Assembly: GCA_006538405.1 (NCBI GenBank)
Contig: BJKQ01000008.1
Location: 558,001-622,000, forward strand
Source: Hansfordia pulvinata
Taxonomy: Eukaryota; Ascomycota; Sordariomycetes; Xylariales
Direction of reading: 5' to 3'
Length of the DNA: 64,000 nucleotides
Positions 1-11,477 of this stretch are shown one piece after another (within the stretch, counting starts at the first letter, position 1; each line of letters begins with the position of its first letter). Both the position numbers and the translations under genes were made by a program. The notes beneath the pieces are model-generated. The model ran no database searches, was not told where the DNA came from, and was given only the letters and a program-made list of their open reading frames with translations.

Positions 1-1430
1 AAGCGTGTGCGCAGGGTCGAGCACTTCTGTGATGACTGGTGGCGTTGGGCGGTCCTGTGGTCGGGCCAGACACTGCAGGTTTGCGGATTGCCGTTTATCC
101 AAGAGGTACGCTGGTGAGGCGGCTGAAGTGACCCCCCCGTTGTGGCGCTTACGGTATGTACTCCGTACACACCGCGGGCCCCGACCGAAGAGGCTTCGTG
201 GGGTACATCCACAAACCCGTGACCCCCGTTATGTACCGTACCGCAGTCCAGCACTGGCGGTTCGACCCGCCCGCGATCGGAGGAACCGACGAGGTGGCGA
301 GGGATGGGGTGTGGGGCGGGCCTTTGCAACAGCGCGACCACGCACTTTGTGATCATCAACGGCCGTGATCAAATGTTTCGGCGATTCAGTCGGTGAGGCC
401 GGGGGTTCAACGGTGTCTCGTCCGAGGTGGTCTCTGGGTTTGTACGGTCTGGCTTCCAAGTTGCGGCGTTCCCGAGAACCCCACTGCCCATTTGTGGGGG
501 TGAAATGCCAGACCCTGACGTCGGCCTCGGATTGGCAACCTGTATCGGTTGATCGTGGGCAAGGCAGAACGACATATGGAGCAGAATGGTGAGGACTGAG
601 GACAAGAAAAGGGCGAACTGGGGATGGTTCTGAAAGCTTCATCATGGCACGGTGAACACATTTAAGTGATCGTGCATGTCATGTCATCGAATGTTCGAAC
701 GCACTGCCTGCAGGTAGGTTTGTACCCACCTAAGGTAACCCTGTATCGGGGTGTTTGGCTTTTGGCAGGAACGACCGTTACACGACCCCAGAGGTTTCAA
801 ACTCGGAGAGGGCACTCGGGAACTTTACCTGTGTCCTTCGCACCAAGTTCCCGGCCACAGGTTCCCTCGAAGCCACCGAGTGGCCATGGAGCGCTCGGTC
901 GAAACAATCACAAGGGACACAGCCAAACGCAACGCAAGCACGCCCTCACAGCTTCAGAGAGACTCGAAGTGAAGATGAATGAACCTTCTTATTCCGTGCC
1001 AGCCGTACATATGGCAGCCGGCCCTCGATCACCGCAAGCACGACAACCCCCACTCCTCTCTATGCCTACCTTGCCGAGGTAACAAGCCATTAACGCCGTT
1101 TCCACCTGAATTTCCATGCCTCAGACCCGTGCTCCTCAGCGTTGCGTGTTCTCGAAGCAGTACCGTGTCAAAATAATGCCCAACCGCCGACCAATAATAG
1201 AACTGACATGCCCTTGAGTCGTAAAGAAGAAAAAGGAAGCGGGAAAAAGAAAAGAGAATGAGAAAAGAGAACAGTCATCTCATAGGGCTCGTTCGAACAT
1301 CCCCATACATCTCCATTCGCTCAGACTCGCGTGTCGCGGCGATAGCATCCCGTTGTATCCCATGATCCGACGAGGCCACAGGCAGCGGAAAGGGGGGAGG
1401 GGAGGGAGGGACAAGACCGCCGGTCTGGCC
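1..1430. other. Intergenic stretch, no gene recognised
   Basis: Open frames here are short, overlap on both strands and show no recognisable domain or splice-consistent pairing. One copy of the intergenic palindrome CACCTAAGGTA lies near 727. The last 150 bases before 1431 are purine-rich and are probably the 3' untranslated region of the minus-strand light-chain gene. Confidence 0.6.
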
Positions 1431-2544
1431 TCAACCCTCCGACACGTCGCGCGAGTTACTCTCGTCAGACCCGCTGCCGCCAGCACCAGCACCAGCACCA
1501 GAGCCGTCGGCGCCGCCTCCGCCGCCGCCGCCGCTCCCGTTGCCGCCAACGACAGAGCCGACGAACTCGCGGTACCGGAACACGTCGCCCCGCTTGGTGG
1601 CCAGGGAGCCGGGGGCGCCGCCGGCCGCGCCGCCGGCCGCGTGGTGGGCGTGCTGGTGCTGGTGCATCATGCTGCTCTTGCTGAAGGCGCGGCGGCCGCT
1701 GAAGCCGGCGACGATCTTGTCGACCTGCGCGGGGGAGGGCGCGGGGCCGTCCCCGGGCTCGGGGCGGTGGTGAGGAGGGCGTCGCGCAGCTCGGCGACGT
1801 CGACCTGGCCGCTGTCGTCGTCGTCAAAGGCGGACAGGGCGGACAGGAGCTCGGCGGCGGGCGACATGGAGGCCAGGTGGGCGGCGATGGAGTTGAGGAA
1901 GGCGGCCAGCGCCATGGTCTGGGGCTTGCCCGGCGGGAAGAAGCGGGTCAGGTCGGCGGGGGAGGCGGGGAGGCCCAGCTGGCCCAGCATGTCGGCCACG
2001 TCGTCCCGGGTGACGACGCCGTCGCCGTCCCGGTCCAGGATCTGGAAGCCGTCGCGCAGCGTGCGCACCTGCGCGGGCTGCAGCTGGGACAGGGCGTTGC
2101 CGTGCGCCGAGTTGATCGTGGAGGAGGACGGCGGAGGCGGGGCGGCCCCAGGCGTCGGGGGAAGGCCCCGGCCGCCCGTTGCTGTCGAGGCCACCGAGGA
2201 GGATATCGCGGCGGGGAGCCTAGGCGCCCGCTGGCGCCGCGCTGTGAGGAAGAAAACATGTTGCTGCTGCTGCTGCTGTTGTTGTTGTTACTGCTAGCGG
2301 CCGTCTCACTGCTGTCCCTATCGAAGACCCGCGAGTCGGCGGCGGCTGGGCTGCCGGTGGGCGTGATGTGGCTACCGCTGAAGCGAGTGGGCTGGTCGTA
2401 CGAGACGCTGCCGCGCTTGGTGGGCGAGGAGCCCGGGGTCGTCTGGCGGAGGGCGGTGGGCGAGGCGGGCGACTCGGGTCGGCGGAAGGGGGAGCTGCGC
2501 GGGGAGCCGTAGCCGAGGGGGGAGGGCTTGTATCCGGCGGGCAT
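1431..2544 (-). CDS. Myosin regulatory light chain-like EF-hand protein (frame broken twice)
   Basis: An EF-hand protein of the fungal Cdc4/myosin regulatory light chain group, which binds the IQ motif of myosin and acts in the actomyosin ring. The start is ATG at 2544 (MPAGYKPSPLGYGSPRSS). A Ser/Pro/Asn-rich disordered N-terminus of about 110 residues is followed by an EF-hand with loop DRDGDGVVTRDD, a central FFPPGKPQTMALAAFLNSIA helix region, a second loop DDDDSGQVDVAE, and a C-terminus with VDKIVAGFSGRRAFSKSS and GDVFRYREFVGSVVGG. Similarity is continuous but passes through three frames: one base is missing near 2191-2196 and another in the G run at 1761-1764. With both restored the product is 371 residues and ends exactly at the stop at 1431. 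The gaps are far too small to be introns. Family assignment is from recognised motifs, and the frame breaks are seen directly. Confidence 0.85.
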
Positions 2545-4583
2545 GGCCTGTCGCGGGAGGAGAGGTGGTGCGAACGTCAGCGCTGCAGCGGGTTTGCGAG
2601 GAGGAGATGTGTCCCGGCGGTGGGACGTGGCCGGGCGGCGTGGAGTGGCATGTGCAATTCGAGGGGAGACGACGACCTCCTTCTTTTCGGGGAACGTACC
2701 ATGGCTGCTTGCAGCCCCGGGGCAGGCGGTACCTGGGGGATGGCGATGCAGGGGGAGTCGTGGTAAACAAGAGGGGTCGATACGGGACCGCAGCGTCAGG
2801 CGAATTGAGGAAGGACGCTGGCGTGGTGATAGAGGCAAGCGTGATGAAGAAAAACCGACGATGGAATGCGAATGCAGGCAGGCTGGAATTGCTTGGGGCT
2901 GATCGTTGCGAGCACATGCGGGTGTGCACGAATGGGTGTGATGAGGTTCAATGTGTGCGTGACGCAACCGCACCCAGGTTTACGGCCCAAGTTTACGTGC
3001 TGGCGAATATACCAAGGTACCTGCAAGCATGAACACCCCAAGCGAATAAGTACCTCTCTGCTAGGTTCTGCGCAGAAGAGACGTGAGGCCCTGCGAAGGG
3101 TACAAGGGTAGCGGCCCGGGGGCGGCGGGACGCGTTGCGCGGGGCAACCAGCAGCCGAACCACGGTGGCCCGGGCCGGCCGCCGCCAGCGCAATCCCGGA
3201 CCGTGGTCCGCCGGGCCTCGACTGGCCGGGCGTTCCGGGGCTCTCCAGCTACGAAAACTCGTATGGGGCGTAGCCGTAGCACGCCGACACGCACAGGGCA
3301 TCTGCAGTCAGCAGCACGAGCCGGCAGCCGTCGTGTGCGCCAGGACAGCGAATCGGCGGACGTGGGTTTGATGAAATGGCGCGGTGTACTTACGTACCGA
3401 TGTATCTACGGAGAGGTACGAGTACTCGTCGAGAACCTCAGTGAGTTTGAGACTGCCGGAATCACTCGTGCGAGTATGCGTACCGTCCAAGTATCGAGTT
3501 TTTCGGGGCATGGAATCTCGTGAGTGGGCCACTAGGTAGGTTTACTCACTCGTACCTCTTGTCAGCTCCCTTTGTTTGTCTGTTGACACGTTCAGCGGGT
3601 CTGGCAGTTTGCGCTCTACACGCGTCAAGCATTACCGACTGTACGGATACGGACCAGTTACTTGCTCTCGCTATTCCCAGTGACAAAACAGGCGGCACAT
3701 TGACGAGCGACAAAATCTCCATTCCGCGTCGCGGCAGCCGATCTGGGGGTTCGGGGACGAGCTCCTCCACAACACTCACTGATGGACGTGCCGGTGGGGT
3801 GGAGGATACCTAAGGTAAGGTGACACGAATAGGGGCAGGGCGATATTGTCCGGATTATTCCCAGGCGACGGCGCAGCGCATGCCGCCAAGTTTTCCGTGG
3901 CGGCGCACGGCCGTCTTGGAAGAGGCACTCTTGCGGGTACATGGGCGGGTGCGTTCGAGTACGAGTGTGAATAGCACGGCCCTGACCGGCGAGCCCGTCC
4001 GTTCTCCTCTCTACTAAACTAGGTAGTCGCCGGCCTCGCAGCTTGGGCGCGCGCGCCATCTCTGCTTGAGGCCTTAGCTGGCTCTCTTAGGTAGTGTCGT
4101 GGACAGTTCGCCGCCGCCAGGTTGGCGCCAATGCTTGACTTGTACTCGTACCTGTCAGGGGGAACCCGCGGGTGATGAGAGCCAGGACGAGTACTATCCA
4201 ATCGTAGCAGGCACAACCCCGCCGGTCCTCGTACCATTCACCCAGTCCGTCGTCGTGTGTCTGTCGTCTCACCAGATGCAGAAGCCGATCTGGCTCTGCC
4301 TGTCTTGAGTGAGGGTGGACCATCTCCGTCTTCCATTTGTACTCGTATGTGGGAGAACCCCGTACGGAGCATGGAGTCACTGGAGTATCCGAGGTACCTA
4401 CTCGTAAGGCAGGCGTAGCAGGTACGTACTGGGAGTCGCGAACACCCGACCCTCCACTGCTCCACCACCACGCACCAGAGTCCCACCCCTCCCCTCCACT
4501 CCCCACCACTCCACTCCGCGCCCTCACTCACGATCGAGTCTTTGGCTTCTGCTGCTGTTATTCTTCTTCTCGGGCTTCTTCTC

Positions 4584-4608
4584 CTTCTTCTTCTTCTTCT
4601 TCTTCTTC
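4584..4608. repeat. TTC/GAA microsatellite
   Basis: A near-perfect run of TTC triplets (about eight copies) in the intergenic region upstream of the 5558 gene. Confidence 0.8.
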
Positions 4609-5476
4609 GTCTGCTTCTATCTGCTGACAGGCTCCATACTCGTATCAAAGCAAGTGACTACCCAAAGTAGATACCTACCTTACATGTACTTGGCACGATA
4701 TCCACGTACTCGTACGGAGTCAAGGTACGCGAGTATGAAGTGCTTACGAGTATATCGTACCTACAAGTACCTACTGGTAGGTAATCGTACGGCTTCTCGC
4801 TTACCTTAGGTACCTAATTATCTTGCGTGGATTTCCGCGTCTTCATAGGTCTTCGCCCTGTGGCTCTCCCCTCCCCGGTGTGCCTCGTGGATCGCCGGTC
4901 CCCTTGCTCCATGCGCTGTCATCAGCCCTCATCACGGACCCCCCTTCTCACATCTTATTATCTTCCGCCTTCCTCGTCACGCTACGAGTAGTTTGCTCAG
5001 TGTGGGTACGAGATGCCATGCTCGCTTGTCCGTGATCCCGGCAGCCGTGCCGCACGGGCGCCCGCGATCTGCCGAGTCCCAGCCTAGCCTCTCCCATCGC
5101 GGATATTATACGCAGCACGGTAAGCGTCTGCTCCACCGCGCCCAAAAGGCCCTTCGGACTTTGCGGCGTCTGTCGTCGTTGTCGTCGTCGTCAGTGTCGT
5201 CGCTGCCGCTGCCGTCGTTTTGTCCTCGTCGTCGTCGTTGTTGTCGTCGTTGCCGTCGTCTTTTCCTGGCTCTGCCACCTCGCCCGACGAACGACGACTC
5301 GCCCTCCCTCCCCAACGACGAGAACAGCAGCGACAGCCGATACCCCACGACAGCCCCCCGCGCCACCGCAACGGACAAGTCGTCCGCGCAACTCGTCCGC
5401 GAGCGAGAAGTGTCCAGCGCGTCCCTCCATGAGTCGGTCGTCTTCCCAGGTCCCGGGACCGAGGGGATGCTCCGAC

Positions 5477-5545
5477 CTCGACGACCTCGACGACCTCGAC
5501 CTCGACCTCGACGACCTCGACCTCGACCTCGCCCTCGACCTCACC
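5477..5545 (+). repeat. GACCTC hexanucleotide/trinucleotide repeat in 5' leader
   Basis: GAC, CTC and GACCTC units repeat for about 70 bases just upstream of the chosen ATG at 5558. The frame is open with that ATG and would encode an Asp/Leu tract if translation began at an earlier ATG (5429). Confidence 0.8.
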
Positions 5546-5557
5546 GAACCCGCGAGC

Positions 5558-7466
5558 ATGTCCACGATCGGTAATAACACCGACCGCGGCTTCCTGGTCC
5601 CCGAGTTCTACGTGCGCCCCAACCCCGACGAGAACGCCGTCAACCTCAGCAGCGTCTTCTGGGGCTTCACCGTCGCCCTCGCCCTCTACACGGCCGCCAA
5701 GGCCTCCAGCCGCACCCGCGCCGCCTACCACCGCTGCCGAGGCGTCACCATCTTCGTCTCCCTGGTGTGGCTGCAATGGGCCTGCAGCGTCGTCTCCAGT
5801 TCCATAGCCTGGTTCTTCCAGCAGCGGCTCTTCGGGCCAAGGTGAGTGAGCCCCGAGAGAGAGAGGAAAGAAGAAAAGGCGGAGAAGGGATCGCGGTCTA
5901 CATCATGCTCGAAACTCAGTCCGGAATCGCTAATCTTTCTTTGCGTGTCGACGGACAGCTTCTGGTTCTATCTGGCAATATGTAAGCCACACACCACCAG
6001 TGACCGACTGCCGTGTCGAGTTGCCGTGCGGAGACTAACACAGCGCAGGCATTCTGGGGCTGGTCGAACAAAACACCATATTGTACATCATCATCAACCG
6101 AATCAGCTTGGTGATGCCCAATCACAGCAAGGTGAGCACCCGCTGCCCCCTATATCCAAGGGGTTTTGCTGGCCCGGTCCTCCGCAACAACAGCAAGAGA
6201 AGCGGGAGAAAACAGAGTTGAACCTCGAAGAAGCTGACCTTTTCTCTCTCTTTCCTTTGCGCCTACAGTCTAAGAAGATCAAACTCGGCTGCCTTGCCGT
6301 GATGTTGGCGCTCACCACCGTGGCGTCCATCTTCTGGCTGCCTTCGTGCCTGCAGATGGCGCCCATGTGGCCCGCGGTCCACCTCGCCCTCAGCCGGGCG
6401 GGCAAGATCCTCTTCTGCCTCATGGACGCCTCCTTCAACACCTACTTTGTCCACCTTGTGCGTACGCGCCTCGCTGGCCCCGGCCTCGCCAAGTACACGT
6501 TCCTGTACCGCATCAACCTTGCCACGATTGTGGTATCCATCGCCTTGGACGTGAGTCTCTTGCCCTTTCACACCCGCGCCTGGTTCTCTCTGGGCGGCAG
6601 CGGCGGCGACTTCGGACTCTGACGTAAATAACCCGCCAGGTCATCCTCATCACTCTCTTGTCGTCTGTCGACTCCATGCTGTAAGTGACTCTGCCACGTC
6701 GATCAACTGGACGCCCCCTTTCTCGGATGGAGAAGATGGGAAAGGAAGAGAAACATCTAGACGCTGACTCGCACCCCTCCCCAGCTACCTGCAGTTCCAG
6801 AGCCTCGCGTTCCTCGCCAAGCTGCAGATCGAGCTCAACATGGCCAAGCTCGTCCAGAAGATCGTGCGCGCCTCCTCGTCCTCGTCTGCCGGCGGCCTAG
6901 ACCACCTCGGCGGCGGCGGCCCGGACGACATTAACGGCGTCTTCGGAGGAGGAGGAGGGGGCAAAGGAGGGGCGGGGGGCGTGGGCACGCTCCTGACCAA
7001 CCTGACGGGGACGACGCTGCGAAAACACGGCAACAAAAACAAGGATCTGGAGATGACTACTACCAAGGGGCCAGCATCGGCAGCGGCGGCAGCGGAGGAT
7101 AACATGACTGCGACGACCGCCACGGTCCTCGACGACGACCACGACGACTACGACAACCTCGACGCGAACAACAACAACAACAACAACAACGACGGAGATG
7201 ATGAAGACGCGGAGGCGCAGTACTGCAAGGCGGCGCAGCGGCGGGCGGCCGAGATCGACGCCAGCTTCACGCGTGACTTCATGGACCGCCTGGGCACGGG
7301 CCACAACCACGCGCTCCGGGGCCGCAGCTCCGTGCATGTGGAGCGCGGGGCCGCCCCCGACGTCGCCGCGCTGGCCGCGCACCTGGGCTTCTTCTCCTCC
7401 TCCGGCGACGGCAACAGCAAGGGTAAGAAGGGCGGCGGCGGGCGTCGGGGAGAAAAGCAGAAGCAG

Positions 7467-7501
<35 letters not shown>

Positions 7502-7796
7502 CGGCATCCGCAAGACGGTTCAGACGTCCGTCATCCGCGGGCAGTCCACTGCCAGTCTTGCCGGCGCCGGCGGTGCCGGCGCGGCTGTGCACCCTCCCCT
7601 GCTTCTCCCGCTGCCGTCGCCGTCCCTGCCGGCCGGGGCCGTCGCCGTCGCTCCAGCTCGGTCATCGAGCTCGTCGCCCCATCGGACAGCGGAGGCGGCG
7701 GCGGCGGCGGTGGCGAGAAGGAGCCGAGTTGACAGCCGTGAAACGAGTATGAGCCTCCAATGGCAATACATGGCGCCCCCGTCCCCCCTCCCTTGA
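5558..7796 (+). CDS. Multi-spanning integral membrane protein (fungal-specific, function unknown)
   Basis: A six-exon gene inferred from splice sites: 5558-5841, 5959-5981, 6049-6131, 6269-6550, 6640-6680 and 6785-7796. Every donor is GTGAGT/GTAAGT-like and all phases agree, giving 574 residues. The N-terminal half carries about six or seven hydrophobic segments (around VFWGFTVALALYTAA, GVTIFVSLVWLQWA, LAICILGLVEQNTILYIIIN, GCLAVMLALTTVASIFWLP, ILFCLMDASFNTYFVHLV and LATIVVSIALDVILITLLS), so it is a polytopic membrane protein. The cytosolic-looking tail from about residue 260 is low complexity, with Gly, Asn and a 10-residue Gln run. ATG 5558 (MSTIGNNTDRGFLVPEFYV) is preferred over 5429, which would add a repetitive Asp/Leu leader. 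The last 60 residues are Ala/Ser/Pro-rich; one missing base near 7620-7650 would give a different ending (SSSVIELVAPSDSGGG). No function is recognised. Confidence 0.75.
7466..7500 (+). repeat. CAG repeat encoding polyglutamine
   Basis: AAGCAG units followed by about 10 CAG codons inside the last exon of the membrane-protein gene. It encodes KQKQK then polyQ. Confidence 0.9.
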
Positions 7797-9162
7797 AGGG
7801 GCTTTCTTGTCTGTTGCATAGCGTCGGTGAAGGGATTCTGTGTTGGTTTCGGAAGACTCGCTTCTATTCGGCAATAATGATGTAGAAAAGACATGAAATG
7901 AGACCGTTTCTTTCTTCTTTCCTCAACGAAATCGACGGCATCTGTGCGATTATCTTGAACGCGGTTCAGGCCGGAGGATTCCCGTATTCTTGCGTGGCAG
8001 CTTCGCTTGGCCGCGTATTGCGTGATATCGTTTCTTGAGAGCCTGGAAGTAAGAGGGGGCTCTGCCAAGGTAACGTGGATTGACATGGGAACAGTTCCCC
8101 CGGAGAGGCAACGGATCTGGCCAGAGAGGGTTTTCCTGGGTTTTCCCTCCTGCCATCCTCTCTGATTCTACAAGCGACCAGAGATGTAAGCGAGGGACGC
8201 TACGACAGTGCGTTACACCATATTCGAATTCGTGGCTGGGTTCTGTCGCGCGATAGCGAGAAGCGCAGAGATGTCCCGCCTCTTGAAGGGACAGAGTCTC
8301 GGTCCATGTCAAGCCGTTGTGGAAACCATACACCTGAGTTAGGGTGCAGGTCCTGGAATCCCCCCGCACAGCCACTTTGATGAGTCATATGCTGGGGCCA
8401 AACGTGAGCGCAAGCCACGTTGTGTCCTGTTCAGCTGACCTTTGTGTGGCTAGTGCAGAAGCCTTCGCCAGATACCCATGTATTCCCACTCTGGTACACC
8501 CACCAGTGATACCTGCGAGGTGACATCATCGCTGCCAACGAGCCGGATTACCAAACGGACAAGGTACCGACGTACCTCTTACCGACCCTTCCATTCTTTG
8601 TTCCCTTGACAACCAGACGGCCTGGAGATTCCCACTTTGCCATCAACAACACAACACAAGCGACACGGCACTGCCCAGAACTTATCGATATCCCCACCTT
8701 TCCTCATCCCGCCTGTCTTAGCCATCTCAAATTCCATCGCTCTTCCGCTGCCCTCCTTCCCTAACTACTCGCCCTCGTCGCATCCCTCTCCCCTCGCCCT
8801 CTGCTGTCTGTCGGTCGGTCGCGTTCGATCTGGCCGCCCAGGATTCCTGCGAGTCGGCTCTCCCTTCACTTTGCTCCGAGACAAGTCCTAGCAAGCCCGT
8901 CTCCACCACCGGACCTGCCACGCGCTGCACTCGACAACGTGGCAAATCGCGTCGTTTGGGCTGTGCGGATCCAGCTCCTCGAACTTCGCTGTCGTCCCGT
9001 CCGTGTCTGTGTCTGTGCGCGCCCCTTCCAAGCTGCCCAGCTGCACGGCACCACCGTGTCACCACTGCCTCACTCGGGCCACCGCCTGACCAAGGGCCCG
9101 TCCGCTGACAGACTGCTTGTCGCCGCCGTCTCTGTCTGCGCTTACGCTTGAGTCTGCCCGCC
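7797..9162. other. Intergenic region
   Basis: No supported gene. The 3' part (about 8600-9160) is CT-rich and looks like the promoter and 5' leader of the HeH-domain gene that starts at 9163. Confidence 0.6.
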
Positions 9163-11477
9163 ATGGACTTTGAAAGCCTCGACTACCTGGAGCCGGGGTT
9201 CGACCCCAAGAGCCTCACCATCCCCGCCTGCGCTCCATCCTCGTCGCACACAACGTCCCCTACAACTCGAGTGCTAAGAAGGGGCAGCTGATCGACATCT
9301 TCAACGACCAGCTGCTGCCCCAGGCGAACAAGATCCTGGCGGCCCGGGCCCGCGCCAAGCGCACCAGCAAGGGCATCTTCGACGCCGACAGCTCGCAGTC
9401 TCAGAGCAGCAACCCTTTCGACGAACATGATGAACTCCCGCCTCCTGCTGCCCGCGCCCCCTCCGCCAGGAGGTCCAGGTCTCCCAGGAAGACTTCGGCC
9501 CGCGTTAAGTCCGAGGAGCCCGAATACAACCAGCCTGTCTCCGTCCCGCCGGCCATGCCCAGCCCCTCCAAACGCAAGTCGCGCGCCTCGAGTCGCCAGC
9601 CCGAGACCTATCTCGCCCCCGAGCCCGTCGAGGAAAATGTCTCGATGCGGCGGACGCGTCGGTCGGCCACACCCAAGATCAAGACCGAAGACTCCACCGA
9701 CGGACTCTTCCGCCGCACCTCGGATGTTTTCACCCAAGAAAACCCTTTCCAGCAGGGCAGCCCGCCGTCAGCCACCGAGAAGTCTCCCGTTGACCGGCGG
9801 CGGAGCTCAGCCAGAGCCTCCGTCGACCCGTACCGCCGCCAGACTGGGGGTTCTGCCGTGTCTGCCACTTCGCGCTCCAGCATGCCAAGGGACTTTGGCG
9901 AGCCCCTGCAGGACATGCGCCGCCAGCTGACGCCTCAGCCAGCCCTTAGCGAGGACGACGACGACGACGACGAAGAAGGAGAAGACGAGGATGCCTATGA
10001 CGGAATGGAAGCTGGGGAAGAGTTCACACCCGAAGAGCAGCTCGAGCTGGACGCGGTCGACGCACTGCACGGGGGCAAGGCGCTAAGCACTAGGAAGGCT
10101 CGCCCGGCTCCATCGGCGAACTGGGGGACTCCGTTGTCCGTCATTTTCTTCACTGTGCTCGCCATGTACGCTGGCTGGTTCCGCCAGGAGAAGCTCTTGG
10201 TGGGTTACTGCAACGTCGGCCAGGGCTTCAGCTCCATCCCGACCGAGCTCCCGACCCCCGAGTGGGCTCAATCCGTGCTCCCTGCGGAGATCAGTGTCCC
10301 TGCTGCCTTGATCGACGCGGTCGAGCCTCGATGCGAGCCCTGCCCCATGCATGCGCGCTGCTACCAGGACTTCTCGGTGGAATGCGAGTCGGACTACATT
10401 CTCACGCCACACCCCTTCTCTCTGTGGGGGATCGTTCCGCTGCCGCCCACGTGCGAGCCGGATGGCGAGAAGGTCCTCCGTGTCCGATCCGTAGCGGACA
10501 GGGCCGTTGAAGAGCTGCGCCAACGCACTGCGAAATATGAGTGCGGCGAGCCGAACGAGGAGGGGGCCAAGGTCGACACCCCAGCCATGGACGAGAACGA
10601 GCTGAAGGAGATTATGCACAACAAGAAGAAGAGCAGGAAGATGACGGAAGACGAGTTTCAAGATCTCTGGGGTTCCGCCATCGGCGAGATCAAGGCTCGC
10701 GACGAGGTTGTCGTGGAGACCGCCGAGTAAGTCCATGCTCTCTCCTACGTGTTCATCCGCCGGGCACGAAATATCCACACACAAGTACACCTCTTCTGAC
10801 CACCCACTAACCAGAGAGTCGGTCGCCACCGCAGGGCACAAGGCAACGGCACCCACGGAAACACCTTCCTCTCGTCCACCTCTCTCGCTCACGTTTCGTT
10901 CTCGTGCGCCATCCGGAGGTCGATCCGACTCGGACTGGCAAGATATCGCCTCCCGCTTGCTGCTGTGATCTCCATCATCGCCGCAGTGCTCTACGGCCGC
11001 TCCCGTTTCCGGTCGAGCCGCAAGGCCGCCGCCCAGGTGCCAGCCCTGGTCGACCTCGTCTTGCAGCGTCTTGCCAACCAGAAGGAGCTGGGAGAAGAGG
11101 ACCTGGACGACGCGTGGCTCTTCCTGCCCAACCTCCGCGACGACGTTCTCCGCTCGGTGCACTCGCTGTCGCAGCGCGAGAGCATGTGGCGCCGCGTGCG
11201 GGCCGTGGTCGAGCAGAACAGCAACGTTCGCACCGGCCAGCGTGAAGGCCGCAACGGCGAGGTCGGCCGCGCGTGGGAGTGGATCGGCCCCACGTCCAGC
11301 GACGCCGCCGCCACGAGGCGTCGGCGCAGCGGGCGCATGTCATGGGGCCCCGACGCCGCCGACAAGATTCAGGACTCGCCCGCGGGTGCTACTGCTGGCG
11401 CGAGCGCCACCACGCCTGGCTCGGAAGGCCGGTCGCACCTGCACAAGAAGTGGGAGGAGGCCAGACCGGTCTACTGA
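9163..11477 (+). CDS. Inner nuclear membrane protein, HeH/LEM and MSC domains (Src1/Heh2/Man1 type)
   Basis: Probable orthologue of yeast Src1/Heh1-Heh2 and animal Man1, which anchor chromatin at the inner nuclear membrane. ATG 9163 opens MDFESLDYLEPGFDPKSLTIP. The HeH helix-extension-helix follows (SILVAHNVPYNSSAKKGQLIDIFND), then a long basic Ser/Arg-rich nucleoplasmic segment, an acidic run, a first membrane segment (PLSVIFFTVLAMYAGWF), and a lumenal Cys-containing part (CEPCPMHARCYQDFSVECESDYIL). A second membrane segment (LPLAAVISIIAAVLYG) and the MSC/Man1 C-terminal domain (VDLVLQRLANQ, DDAWLFLPNLRDDVL) complete the order expected for the family. One base is missing in the C run at 9222-9225, so the raw frame stops early. 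An intron at 10727-10834 (GTAAGT...CCACCGCAG) joins ...VVETAE to AQGNGTHGNTFLSS. With the base restored the product is 735 residues. Confidence 0.88.

Larger units (their letters stand above)
2545..5557. other. Intergenic region rich in TAC/GTA palindromes
   Basis: No supported gene. Between about 3380 and 4820 the DNA holds many short words built from GGTACC, CTCGTACGAG and TACCTAAGGTA (for example 3807-3817 and 4802-4812). The last 600 bases are pyrimidine-rich and include a (TTC)n tract near 4584-4608. They probably form the promoter and 5' leader of the membrane-protein gene at 5558. Confidence 0.55.

Noticed and set aside
1353..2297. Open frame of 314 codons on the plus strand
   Set aside because: It is the antisense shadow of the light-chain gene, with GC-driven Ala/Arg/Gly composition and no motif.
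5084..5776. Minus-strand frame of 230 codons rich in Glu/Val
   Set aside because: It is the reverse of the GACCTC and GTC repeats in the leader of the 5558 gene.
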